Assembly: GCA_902799465.1 (NCBI GenBank)
Contig: CADCAS010000011.1
Span: 1-41,998, forward strand
DNA: 41,998 nucleotides
Source: an uncultured Eubacteriales bacterium
Lineage (GTDB): Bacteria; Bacillota; Clostridia; Christensenellales; Aristaeellaceae
Direction of reading: 5' to 3'
How positions within the stretch are numbered: the stretch's first letter is position 1; each line of letters opens with the position of its first letter. The position numbers and the translations under genes were made by a program. Shown piece by piece: positions 15,781 through 23,733 of the stretch. The notes under the pieces were generated by a model, which saw nothing but the letters and a program-made list of their open reading frames with translations, was not told where the DNA came from and searched no databases.

Positions 15781-15810
15781 ATAATATCACACTTTTGTAA
15801 TTGAAATCAA
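15781..15810 (-). promoter_or_regulatory. Promoter of the glycosyltransferase-GH2 operon
   Basis: TTGATT (15805-15810), 18-base spacer, TATTAT (15781-15786) on the minus strand, about 40 bases before the start codon, in an AT-rich patch. Confidence 0.6.
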
Positions 15811-15846
15811 GATATTTTGTCATTATTTACACGAGGAATGATTTGA

Positions 15847-16055
15847 GAGAAGGGAGTAGGCAGTAGGGAGTAGAGGGAGAACGGCAGAGCGTTTTGCTTC
15901 TTTTGGTAGTAGAGTCTTTTAGATACGTCAGGGAACGACCTCTCAGTCACCGACTTCGTCAGTGCCAGCTCCCCTGGAAGGGGAGCCAAGGCTGACGCGC
16001 TTCACAGCAAACAGCGTCCTCCCCTACACCCTACTGCCTACTCCCTACTCCCTGA
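15847..16055. repeat. Compound repeat: family B word arms around half of repeat P (copy 2)
   Basis: The left arm AGGGAGTAGGCAGTAG (15851-15866) is exactly complementary to 16031-16046; further GGGAGTAG-type words extend both arms. Inside lies the left half of repeat P (15935-15998), from ACGACCTCTCAGTC through GGCTCCCC-like sequence to GGCTGACGCGC, without the closing half. The 15740-16159 gap holds only this and the listed promoters. Confidence 0.8.
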
Positions 16056-16111
16056 AGCTGCTGCATGGACTGAACCGCAACCCCAATCCCCAAATTTCCT
16101 CGCAAATCCGC

Positions 16112-16140
16112 TGGACATATTTGCCGTTCAATGTTAAAAT
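16112..16140 (+). promoter_or_regulatory. Possible promoter of the sirtuin-pgi operon
   Basis: TGGACA (16112-16117), 17 bases, TAAAAT (16135-16140). It would give a leader of only about a dozen bases, so the call is weak. Confidence 0.35.
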
Positions 16141-16159
16141 AAGATGAGGAGTGATGGAC

Positions 16160-16870
16160 ATGAACGAGACTCTGAAGCAATGGGTGGACGAATCCCGGCG
16201 CATCGTGTTCTTTGGCGGCGCGGGGGTGTCCACGGAGAGCGGCATCCCGGACTTCCGCTCGCCCGACGGGCTTTACAACACAAAATACAAGTATCCTCCC
16301 GAGACCATCATCAGCCACGGCTTCTTCATGCGCGAGACGGCGGAGTTCTACCGCTTTTATCGCGACAAGATGCTGTTCCCGGACGCTCAGCCCAACGCGG
16401 CGCACAGGAAGCTGGCCGAGTGGGAGCGGGAAGGCAAGCTGCTGGCGGTGGTGACCCAGAACATCGACGGGCTGCACCAGGCGGCGGGCTCGAAGAAGGT
16501 CTACGAGCTGCACGGCAGCGTTCATCGGAACTACTGCACCCACTGCGGGCAGTTCTACGACCTGGATTTCATCATGAAGGGCGAGGGCATTCCCGTCTGC
16601 GAGAAGTGCGGGCACATCGTCAAGCCGGACGTAGTGCTCTATGGCGAGAACCTGGACAACGACGTGATCCAGGGCGCCTGCGACGCCATCAGCCACGCGG
16701 ACATGCTCATCATCGGCGGCACCTCGCTGGCGGTGTACCCGGCGGCGGGGCTGATCGACCTGTACCGCGGCCACCGGCTGGTGCTGGTGAACCTGTCTCA
16801 GACGCCCCAGGACAGCCGCGCCGATCTGGTCATCCACGAGCGCATCGGCCAGGTGTTCTCGGAGCTGTAA
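16160..16870 (+). CDS. cobB: Sir2-family NAD-dependent protein deacylase
   Basis: This 236-residue sirtuin removes acetyl or other acyl groups from lysines, using NAD and releasing nicotinamide and O-acyl-ADP-ribose. Visible motifs are GAGVSTESGIPDFR (20-33), TQNIDGLH (99-106), catalytic H118 in LHGSV, zinc cysteines C126, C129, C147, C150, and GGTSLAVYPA (186-195). Residues tied to desuccinylase activity are not clearly present. I choose ATG 16160, with GAGGAG 9 bases upstream; ATG 16154 and GTG 16151 are too close to it. It is the first gene of a five-gene coupled run; its stop shares a base with the next start (TAATG). Confidence 0.9.
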   Translation: MNETLKQWVDESRRIVFFGGAGVSTESGIPDFRSPDGLYNTKYKYPPETIISHGFFMRETAEFYRFYRDKMLFPDAQPNAAHRKLAEWEREGKLLAVVTQNIDGLHQAAGSKKVYELHGSVHRNYCTHCGQFYDLDFIMKGEGIPVCEKCGHIVKPDVVLYGENLDNDVIQGACDAISHADMLIIGGTSLAVYPAAGLIDLYRGHRLVLVNLSQTPQDSRADLVIHERIGQVFSEL

Positions 16871-17373
16871 TGTCCGAACGGCTCATCGCTTTTGCGCCGG
16901 TGTACAGGCCGGACGCGCGGGTGCTGATTCTGGGCTCCATGCCCAGCGCGGCGTCGCTTCAGCAGGGCTTCTACTACGGCCATCCCCGCAACGCCTTCTG
17001 GCGCATCCTCTCGGAGGTCTACGGCGCGCCGCTGCCCGGGACCGTCGCGGAGAAGTCCGCGCTGCTGACCGGACACCGGCTGGCCCTGTGGGACGCGCTC
17101 ACGGCCTGTCAGCGGGAGGGCTCTTTAGACAGCGCCATCCGTCAGCCAGAGCTGAACGACTTCACGGCGCTGTTTGCCGAGTGCCCGGGCATTCGGAAGG
17201 TGCTTTTCAACGGCGGCACGGCCCACCGGCTGTTCATGAAGGGCGGCGCGGCGCTGCTGGAGGGGCGGGAATGGGCGGTGATGCCCTCCACCTCCCCCGC
17301 CTACACACTTCAATATGAAAGGAAGCTGGCGCTGTGGCGTCAGGCACTGGTCGACAGTCATGAACCCATGTGA
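16870..17373 (+). CDS. Hypoxanthine-DNA glycosylase (uracil-DNA glycosylase superfamily, family 6)
   Basis: This 167-residue base-excision repair enzyme is predicted to remove hypoxanthine, the deamination product of adenine, from DNA. The family-specific block LILGSMPSAASLQQG (19-33), then FYYGHPRNAFWRIL (34-47), is present with the catalytic asparagine N41. The C-terminal PSTSPAYT motif matches the leucine-loop region (usually PSTSPAN). The length is normal. It starts at TAATG on the sirtuin stop. Its stop lies 14 bases inside the next gene, so translation is coupled on both sides. Confidence 0.87.
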   Translation: MSERLIAFAPVYRPDARVLILGSMPSAASLQQGFYYGHPRNAFWRILSEVYGAPLPGTVAEKSALLTGHRLALWDALTACQREGSLDSAIRQPELNDFTALFAECPGIRKVLFNGGTAHRLFMKGGAALLEGREWAVMPSTSPAYTLQYERKLALWRQALVDSHEPM

Positions 17374-18664
17374 TATCATTCGGAAAAAGCGCTTCGGCGG
17401 CGAGCTGAACGAGCAGGAGATCCGCGCCTTCGTGCAGGGCGTCACCGACGGCACCTTCGCCGACTACCAGGCGTCGGCGCTGCTGATGGCCATCTGCATC
17501 AACGGCATGACGGACCGGGAGACCCTGGCGCTGACCCTGGCGATGGAAAAGTCCGGCGACACGCTGGACCTGTCCGACATCCCCGGTGTGAAGGCGGACA
17601 AGCACTCCACCGGCGGCGTGGGCGACACCACCTCGCTGATCCTGGTGCCGCTGGTGGCCTGCTGCGGCGTGAAGATGGCGAAGATGTCCGGGCGCGGGCT
17701 GGGCTTCACCGGCGGCACGCTGGACAAGCTGGAATCCATCCCCGGGATGTCCATCGAAAAGGACATCGACGCCTTCAAGCAGCAGGTGCGGGACGTGGGC
17801 TGCGCCATCATTGGGCAGACCGCGGAGCTGGCCCCCGCCGACAAGGTGCTCTATGCCCTGCGGGACGTGACCGCCACGGTGGACTGCCTGCCGCTGGTGG
17901 TGTCCTCCATACTCTCCAAGAAGCTGGCGGCAGGGTGCGACGTGGTGGTGCTGGACGTCAAGACCGGCTCCGGGGCCATCATGGATACCTATGAGAAGTC
18001 CGTCCAGCTGGCCAAAACCATGGTGCGCATCGGCAGCCTCAGCGGCAGGCGCTTCTCCGCGCTGATCACCGACATGGACCAGCCCCTGGGCAACTACATC
18101 GGCAACGCCCTGGAGGTGGAGGAGGCCATCGAGGTGCTCGCGGGCCGCGTCGGGGGCGACCTCAAGACCGTGTCGCTGACCCTGGGCGCGCACATCCTGC
18201 GCAACGCCGGAGCGGTCCGGACGGTAGAGGAGGGCATCGCCCTTTTGGAGGAAAAGATCATAAGCGGCGAGGGCCTCAAAAAGCTCTCCGAGATGATCGC
18301 GGCCCAGGGCGGCGACCCGCGCGTGGCCTACGACACCAGCCTGCTGCCCAAGGCCAAGTACAAGATCGACGTCACCGCCGACCGGGACGGCTACGTCACC
18401 GGCATGACCACCCGGGATATCGGCAACGCGGCCAGGCTGCTGGGCGCGGGCCGGGAGCGCAAGACCGACGTGCTGGACCTGTCCGTGGGCCTGGTGATGA
18501 AGGTGCGCATGGGCGATAAGGTGAAGAAGGGCGATGTGCTGTGCACCCTCCACGCCGGGGACGGTTCCGACCGCATCGGGGCGCACAACCTGATGCGCAA
18601 ATCCATCGCCATCGGCGATGACAGGCCCGAGCCCCAGCCCCTGATCCGGGCCGTGGTGGAGTGA
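17360..18664 (+). CDS. pdp: Pyrimidine-nucleoside phosphorylase
   Basis: This 434-residue enzyme of the thymidine/pyrimidine phosphorylase family splits (deoxy)uridine and thymidine with phosphate into base and (deoxy)ribose-1-phosphate. The signature is DKHSTGGVGDTTSLIL followed by KMSGRGLGFTGGTLDKLESI. The pyrimidine-binding and C-terminal lipoyl-like domains (GLVMKVRMGDKVKKGDVL) are complete. Residues between the two groups fit the low-specificity Firmicutes Pdp more than AMP phosphorylase. ATG 17360 is inside the end of the previous gene; a longer frame from 17315 lacks support. Its TGA overlaps the next ATG (ATGA). Confidence 0.9.
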   Translation: MNPCDIIRKKRFGGELNEQEIRAFVQGVTDGTFADYQASALLMAICINGMTDRETLALTLAMEKSGDTLDLSDIPGVKADKHSTGGVGDTTSLILVPLVACCGVKMAKMSGRGLGFTGGTLDKLESIPGMSIEKDIDAFKQQVRDVGCAIIGQTAELAPADKVLYALRDVTATVDCLPLVVSSILSKKLAAGCDVVVLDVKTGSGAIMDTYEKSVQLAKTMVRIGSLSGRRFSALITDMDQPLGNYIGNALEVEEAIEVLAGRVGGDLKTVSLTLGAHILRNAGAVRTVEEGIALLEEKIISGEGLKKLSEMIAAQGGDPRVAYDTSLLPKAKYKIDVTADRDGYVTGMTTRDIGNAARLLGAGRERKTDVLDLSVGLVMKVRMGDKVKKGDVLCTLHAGDGSDRIGAHNLMRKSIAIGDDRPEPQPLIRAVVE

Positions 18665-19479
18665 TGCGAAAGGCTCTGCTGTGCCCGCTGGCGGCGGTGC
18701 TGGCCTGGGCATTCTGCGCGATACTGCTGCCGCTGGGGATTGGCGCGGCGTTTCAGGCGCTGTTTGGGGCGTGGAACGTCAACGCCGGGACCGTGGCCCG
18801 CGCGCCGGGTTGGGCGCAGTGGCTCTACGCCTGGCACGGCAGCTGCGTCACGCTGGTGGCGGGCGCGTCTCTGGTCCTGCTGTGCGCGGCAGTGTTTCAT
18901 GTCCCCGTGGGCAGGCCCGCCCTTCGCGACCTGCGGGTGGGACATCTGGGGCTGGTCATCGCCGTCATGCTGGCCGCGCTGTTCACGCTGACCGACAGCC
19001 TCCGCGCGGCTGGGCGTCCCCGCTTCTCCCCCGCCTTGATCCCACTGGGCGCGATACTGCTTTTAAGCGTGCTGGGCGAGGAGCTGCTGACGAAGGGCGT
19101 GCTCTACGCTTCCATCCGCGACAGGTGGGGACGGCTCCGGGCTGCCGCCGCCGCGACGCTCGCGTTCTTTCTCATCGGCGGCGGGCTGGGCGGCACGGTG
19201 ATCTCGGGGATCAACGTGGCGCTGCTGGGCCTTTTGTGCTGCCTGCTCTATGAACGCTACGGCCTGTGGACGACGGTGCTGTTTCGCTGGGGCTGGAGCT
19301 TTGCCACCGTGCTTATGCTGGGCCAGGGTGGCGGCGCTCACGCCGTGCTGCGGCTCTACGGCGTCTCCGAAAACCTGCTCACCGGCGGCGACGCGGGCTT
19401 TGCCTGCGGGCTTATGTGGACGACGATACTGTTGGCGCTCATCGCCATTTCATTGTATAAAGACAAGCAGAAAGGATGA
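18664..19479 (+). CDS. CPBP-type membrane protein with degraded active-site motifs
   Basis: This 271-residue protein has about seven or eight hydrophobic spans (near 8-33, 62-80, 93-110, 122-138, 160-176, 178-196, 203-220, 240-262). The pattern resembles the CPBP (CAAX protease/bacteriocin-processing, Abi) family: GEELLTKG at 138-145 sits where EExxxRG is expected, but K144 replaces arginine. The histidines of motifs 2 and 3 are absent (RWGWSF at 208-213 in place of HxxxN). So it may be a non-catalytic relative. It is translationally coupled to pdp (ATGA), and its 3' end supplies the pgi ribosome site. Confidence 0.55.
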   Translation: MRKALLCPLAAVLAWAFCAILLPLGIGAAFQALFGAWNVNAGTVARAPGWAQWLYAWHGSCVTLVAGASLVLLCAAVFHVPVGRPALRDLRVGHLGLVIAVMLAALFTLTDSLRAAGRPRFSPALIPLGAILLLSVLGEELLTKGVLYASIRDRWGRLRAAAAATLAFFLIGGGLGGTVISGINVALLGLLCCLLYERYGLWTTVLFRWGWSFATVLMLGQGGGAHAVLRLYGVSENLLTGGDAGFACGLMWTTILLALIAISLYKDKQKG

Positions 19480-19484
19480 TACCC

Positions 19485-21065
19485 ATGATCAATTGGAAGA
19501 ACCTCGATACCCTGGCGGCCTGCGGCAAGCTGGCGGCGGCTGAGAAGGTCGATCTGGCCGAGGCCATGACCGGCGAAAACGGTGCGAAGCGCGTAAAGGC
19601 CTACTGCGTGCCCATGGCGGAGGGCCTGGCCTACAATTTCGCGGCGAAGGCCGTAAACGACGACATCCTCGCGGCCATGCAGGCGCTGGCGGACGAGGCG
19701 CAGCTGACTGAGAAGTACGCGGCGCTGTACAACGGCGAGATCATCAACACCGGCGAGAAGCGTCGGGTGCTGCATCAGCTGACCCGCGGCCAGCTGGGCG
19801 GTGCCGTGGTGGCCGACGGCGTGGACAAGCGGGAATTCTACGCGGCGCAGCAGAAGAAGGCCGCGGATTTCGCCAACAGGGTCCACAGCGGCGCGATCGC
19901 CAACGCCAAGGGCGAGAAGTTCACCACCGTGGTGCAGATCGGCATCGGCGGCAGCGACCTGGGCCCCCGCGCCATGTATCTGGCCCTGGAGCAGTGGGCG
20001 AAGCAGAACGGCGCCCTCAAGCTGGAGGCCCGCTTCATCAGCAACGTGGACCCCGACGACGCCGCGGCGGTGCTGAAGTCCATCGACGTGTCCCGCTCCC
20101 TGTTCGTGCTGGTGTCCAAGTCCGGCACCACGCTGGAGACCTTGACCAACGAATCCTTCGTGAAGGACGCGCTGAAGAAGGCGGGCCTGGACCCCTCGAA
20201 GCACATGGTGGCCGTCACCAGCGAGACCTCCCCCCTGGCCAAGTCCAGCGACTACCTGGAAGCGTTCTTCATGGACGACTTCATCGGCGGGCGCTACTCC
20301 TCCACCTCCTGCGTGGGCGGCGTGGTGCTGTCCCTGGCCTTCGGCCCCAAAGTGTTCGAGCGCTTCTTAAACGGCGCGCACGCCGCCGACGAGACCGCCA
20401 AGGACCCCGACATCATGAAGAACCCCGCCATGCTGGACGCGCTGATCGGCGTGTACGAGCGCAACGTGCTGGGCTATCCCGCCACCGCCGTGCTGCCCTA
20501 CTCCCAGGCGCTGAGCCGCTTCCCGGCCCACCTCCAGCAGCTGGACATGGAATCCAACGGCAAGTCCGTCAACCGCTTCGGCGAGCCCGTCAGCTATCCC
20601 ACCGGCCCGGTCATCTTCGGCGAGCCCGGCACCAACGGCCAGCACTCCTTCTATCAGCTGCTGCACCAGGGCACCGACATCGTGCCGCTGCAGTTCGTGG
20701 GCTTCAGGAAAAACCAGGCGGGAATGGACGTGGACATCCAGGGCAGCACCAGCCAGCAGAAGCTGTGCGCCAACGTGGCCGCGCAGATCATGGCCTTCGC
20801 CTGCGGAAAGAAAGACGACAACCCCAACAAGGCCTTCGCCGGCGGCAGGCCGTCCTCCATCATCGTGGGCGACCAGCTCACCCCCGAGACCCTGGGCGCG
20901 CTGCTGGCCCACTTTGAAAACAAGGTGATGTTCCAGGGCTTCTGCTGGAACGTCAACTCCTTCGACCAGGAGGGCGTGCAGCTGGGCAAGGTCCTGGCCA
21001 AGCGCGTCCTCGCCCACGACACCGACGGAGCGCTGAAGGCCTACAGCGACATGCTGGACATCTGA
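19485..21065 (+). CDS. pgi: Glucose-6-phosphate isomerase
   Basis: This 526-residue enzyme interconverts glucose-6-P and fructose-6-P. PGI motifs are GIGGSDLGPRAMYLAL, SKSGTTLETLTNESF (sugar-phosphate site), NGKSVNRFGE, the catalytic glutamate/histidine region QHSFYQLLHQGTDIVP, and a conserved C-terminal lysine in LGKVLAKRVL. It is the longer PGI type (most Firmicutes PGIs are nearer 450). The start at 19485 has AAAGGATG upstream, formed across the stop of the previous gene; ATG 19476 would put that site inside the gene. It is the last gene of the sirtuin operon. Confidence 0.93.
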   Translation: MINWKNLDTLAACGKLAAAEKVDLAEAMTGENGAKRVKAYCVPMAEGLAYNFAAKAVNDDILAAMQALADEAQLTEKYAALYNGEIINTGEKRRVLHQLTRGQLGGAVVADGVDKREFYAAQQKKAADFANRVHSGAIANAKGEKFTTVVQIGIGGSDLGPRAMYLALEQWAKQNGALKLEARFISNVDPDDAAAVLKSIDVSRSLFVLVSKSGTTLETLTNESFVKDALKKAGLDPSKHMVAVTSETSPLAKSSDYLEAFFMDDFIGGRYSSTSCVGGVVLSLAFGPKVFERFLNGAHAADETAKDPDIMKNPAMLDALIGVYERNVLGYPATAVLPYSQALSRFPAHLQQLDMESNGKSVNRFGEPVSYPTGPVIFGEPGTNGQHSFYQLLHQGTDIVPLQFVGFRKNQAGMDVDIQGSTSQQKLCANVAAQIMAFACGKKDDNPNKAFAGGRPSSIIVGDQLTPETLGALLAHFENKVMFQGFCWNVNSFDQEGVQLGKVLAKRVLAHDTDGALKAYSDMLDI

Positions 21066-21082
21066 TCTGATTCCATCCCCGC

Positions 21083-21536
21083 ATGCCTCATGTCAACGCA
21101 GGGCATGCTTCGGCCGCGCCAAAGCGGGATTTTCCTGTTGCGCGCGGCCGATTTTGGTATTATAAGAGGCTGCTGGCTTTTTCGGAGGAGCTCGACGCCC
21201 TTGCAGACGGCGGATGAGAAGCGCGCCCTCTGCCGCAGTCGGCTCGAACCCATCCTTCAAAATCCCGAGACGATGTGCGTCAGCTATCCCGGGCGCGTCG
21301 AGCGGGACGCGCTGTCCGGCTACATGCGGGAGATCCACATGCGGTGCACCGTGCTCGCGGCGCCGATCTTCGTGTCGATCGCCACGCTCGGCGACACCTT
21401 CTGGTTCTGCTTCATGCGGCGGGACGGGACCGACCTCTACGGCCAGACCTTCGTCGACATTCTGCGGGAGAACGGCATCGCCGCGGAACTCGTGGAAGCG
21501 TTCAGGGAGGAGCCGCCGGAGGGGATCATCCCCTGA
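21083..21536 (+). pseudogene. Frameshifted remnant of an unrecognised protein
   Basis: Two protein-like segments lie in different frames. The first opens at ATG 21083 and reads ...RGRFWYYKRLLAFSEELD..., stopping at TGA near 21215. The second continues directly in another frame from about 21201 (QTADEKRALCRSRLEP) to TGA 21536, with CVSYPGRVERDALSGYM and YGQTFVDILRENGI. The second part has the window's usual GC-rich codon use. Its shape recalls the C-terminal end of condensation/acyltransferase-fold proteins, but only weakly. Alternatively the second part alone is a 111-residue gene from TTG 21201 with GGAGGAG upstream. Confidence 0.45.
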
Positions 21537-21621
21537 CGGGAACGGCGGCATGAATTGTTGGCGGATAAGCCGCGCCCGGGCGGCGCACGACAGAAAAAAC
21601 GCATAAAGAGGGGGTTATGGA

Positions 21622-22401
21622 ATGAACGCGCAGGTTTGGACGGGGATCTTGCTCCCCTTCCTGGGGACCAGTCTCGGCGCGGCGATGGTGTTCGTGCTGA
21701 AGGACAGGATCTCGGACAGTGTACAGAGGATGCTCACGGGCTTCGCCGCGGGCGTGATGGTGGCGGCCTCCTTCTGGAGCCTGCTGCAGCCCGCGCTGGA
21801 GGGTTCGGAGCACATGGGCAAACTGTCCTTCATCCCCGCCGCCGTGGGCTTTCTGGTGGGCATCGGGTTTCTGCTGCTGCTGGACAACGTGACGCCCCAC
21901 ATGCACATGGACGAACAGACGGAGGGTCCCAGGAGCAGCCTCAAGCGCACCACGAAGCTGATCCTGGCCGTGACGCTGCACAACATCCCCGAGGGCATGG
22001 CCGTGGGCGTGGTCTACGCCGGCTGGGTCGCGGGAGAGACGGGCGTCAGCCAGGCGGCGGCCTTCGCGCTCGCGCTGGGTATCGCGCTTCAAAACTTCCC
22101 GGAGGGGGCCATCGTGTCCATGCCCCTGCGGGCGGCGGGCATGCCGAAGCCCAGAACCTTCTGGTACGGCGTGCTGTCCGGCGTCGTGGAGCCCATCGCG
22201 GCGCTCATCACCATCGCCGCGGCCAGCGCGGTGGTGTCCATCCTCCCCTATCTGCTGGCCTTCGCCGCGGGCGCGATGTTCTACGTGGTGGTAGAGGAGC
22301 TCATCCCGGAGATGTCCGAGGGCGAGCACTCCAACGTGGGCACGGTGGCCTTCGCGCTGGGCTTTGTGCTGATGATGGTGCTGGACGTGGCGCTGGGATA
22401 A
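21622..22401 (+). CDS. ZIP-family divalent metal transporter
   Basis: This 259-residue inner-membrane protein with about eight spans belongs to the ZIP/ZupT family, which imports zinc, iron or manganese. Metal-site residues are present in span 4 (LHNIPEGMAVG, H120, N121, E124) and span 5 (QNFPEGAIVSMPL, Q157-E161), and EELIPEM occurs in a late span. The loop HMHMDEQTEG (around 93-103) is histidine-poor compared with many ZIPs. GGGGG lies upstream of ATG 21622. A 17-bp hairpin follows. No metal regulator is adjacent. Confidence 0.88.
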   Translation: MNAQVWTGILLPFLGTSLGAAMVFVLKDRISDSVQRMLTGFAAGVMVAASFWSLLQPALEGSEHMGKLSFIPAAVGFLVGIGFLLLLDNVTPHMHMDEQTEGPRSSLKRTTKLILAVTLHNIPEGMAVGVVYAGWVAGETGVSQAAAFALALGIALQNFPEGAIVSMPLRAAGMPKPRTFWYGVLSGVVEPIAALITIAAASAVVSILPYLLAFAAGAMFYVVVEELIPEMSEGEHSNVGTVAFALGFVLMMVLDVALG

Positions 22402-22412
22402 GCGGCGCTTTA

Positions 22413-22461
22413 CACAAGAATGGCTTGGCTGAATCAAGGGTTCGGCCAAGCCATTCTTGTG
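22413..22461. terminator. 17-bp perfect hairpin after the ZIP gene
   Basis: CACAAGAATGGCTTGGC (22413-22429) and its exact complement (22445-22461) enclose a 15-base loop. There is no T-tract, so termination may be poor. Part of it (GGCTTGG, CCAAGCCATTC) also occurs at core edges of the family A repeats, so it could be a repeat fragment. Confidence 0.5.
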
Positions 22462-22505
22462 GAGGGAAAGCAATCATCGAATCATGAGGCAGATGGATAT
22501 TTGTT

Positions 22506-22706
22506 GAATTAGGAATTAGAAATGAGGAATCAGGAATGAATAGTGGCTGCCGCGTACTCTGCAGGGGCGGCTATGGCCGCCCGCTCAATACCGACGCGAT
22601 ATGTACGACCTGGCGGGCGGCGGGCGGCGCATCGCCGCCCCTGCGCAGCCAGGCTATTCCAATTCCTAATTCCTAATTCCTAATTCCTCATTCCCAATTC
22701 CCAATT
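22506..22706. repeat. Word-arm hairpin repeat, family A, copy 3
   Basis: AATTAGGAATT-type arms enclose a core with GGCTGCCGCGTACTCTGCAG and CGCCGCCCCTGCGCAGCC. Same order as copy 1. It occupies most of the gap between the ZIP gene and pta. Confidence 0.85.
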
Positions 22707-22713
22707 TTAAGCG

Positions 22714-23712
22714 TCACTCGTCTCCAGCCTGCACGGCGGTGAGGGCGATGGTGTTGACGATGTCCTGGACGGAGCAGCCGCGGGAGAGGTCGTTGCAGGG
22801 CCTGGCGAGGCCCTGGAGCACGGCGTAGCACTCCGCGCCGCCGATGCGCTGGGTGAGCTTGTAGCCGATGTTGCCCGCCTGGAGGTCGGGGAAGACCAGC
22901 ACGTTGGCCCGGCCCGCCACGGGGCTGCCGGGGGCCTTGGACGCGCCCACCTCCGGGACCAGGGCGGCGTCCAGCTGCAGCTCGCCGTCCAGCAGCAGGT
23001 CCGGAGCCATTGCGTGAGCGATCCCCACGGCTTCGCGCACCTTGTCCACCAGGGCGTGCTTCGCGCTGCCCTTCGTGGAGAAGGACAGCAGGGCCACCCG
23101 GGGCTCCTCGATGCCGCAGAGCACGCGGGCGGTGTCGGCGGCGGAGACGGCGATCTGCGCCAGCTCCTCCGCGGTGGGACAGGGCACCACCACGCAGTCG
23201 GCGTACACCAGCAGCCCGTCCTCGCCCAGCGCCGGGTTGGGGCAGTTCATCAGGAAGCTGGAGGAGACGATGCTGATGCCCGGCTTTGTCCGGATGATCT
23301 GCAGCGCGGGTCGGAGCATGTCGCCGGTGGTGTGCACCGCGCCGGAGACCAGGCCGTCCGCGTCGCCCAGCTTGACCATCAGCATGCCGTGGTACATGGG
23401 GTCCGCCGCCAGGCGCGCGGCGTCCTCACGGCTCAAGCCCTTGGCCTTGCGCAGTTCGTACAGCGCCTCGGCGTAGTCGCTCAGCTTCGGGCTGTCGGCG
23501 GGGTCGGCGATCTCTATGCCCGCGATGTCCGTGCCGGTCTGCGCGGCGACAGCGCGAATGCGCTCGGCGCTGCCCAGGAGGATCGGCTTCGCCAGGCCCT
23601 CGTTGCGCACCCGCGCGGCGGCCTGTACGGTGCGCGGCTCCTCTCCCTCCGGCAGCGCGATGCGCCGGACCTTGGCCCGGGCCTTTGCCCAGACCCGCTC
23701 GATCATGCTCAT
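22714..23712 (-). CDS. pta: Phosphate acetyltransferase
   Basis: This 332-residue enzyme swaps CoA and phosphate between acetyl-CoA and acetyl-phosphate. It is the single-domain PTA form: [14 protein letters not shown] near the start, [20 protein letters not shown] in the middle, and [20 protein letters not shown] at the end. It resembles Pta more than phosphate butyryltransferase (Ptb), which is about 30 residues shorter. It follows the butyrate kinase gene by about 20 bases in the same direction, so the pair likely acts in sequence to make ATP from acyl-CoA. The true acyl preference cannot be read. Confidence 0.9.
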   Translation of the reverse strand: MSMIERVWAKARAKVRRIALPEGEEPRTVQAAARVRNEGLAKPILLGSAERIRAVAAQTGTDIAGIEIADPADSPKLSDYAEALYELRKAKGLSREDAARLAADPMYHGMLMVKLGDADGLVSGAVHTTGDMLRPALQIIRTKPGISIVSSSFLMNCPNPALGEDGLLVYADCVVVPCPTAEELAQIAVSAADTARVLCGIEEPRVALLSFSTKGSAKHALVDKVREAVGIAHAMAPDLLLDGELQLDAALVPEVGASKAPGSPVAGRANVLVFPDLQAGNIGYKLTQRIGGAECYAVLQGLARPCNDLSRGCSVQDIVNTIALTAVQAGDE

Positions 23713-23733
23713 GGGGTCAGCCTCCTTTATATA

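Noticed and set aside
16144..17373. Single fused sirtuin-glycosylase protein
   Set aside because: A long frame runs across the region, but only its 3' part is the true glycosylase frame. The sirtuin is encoded in another frame with its own stop at 16868-16870.
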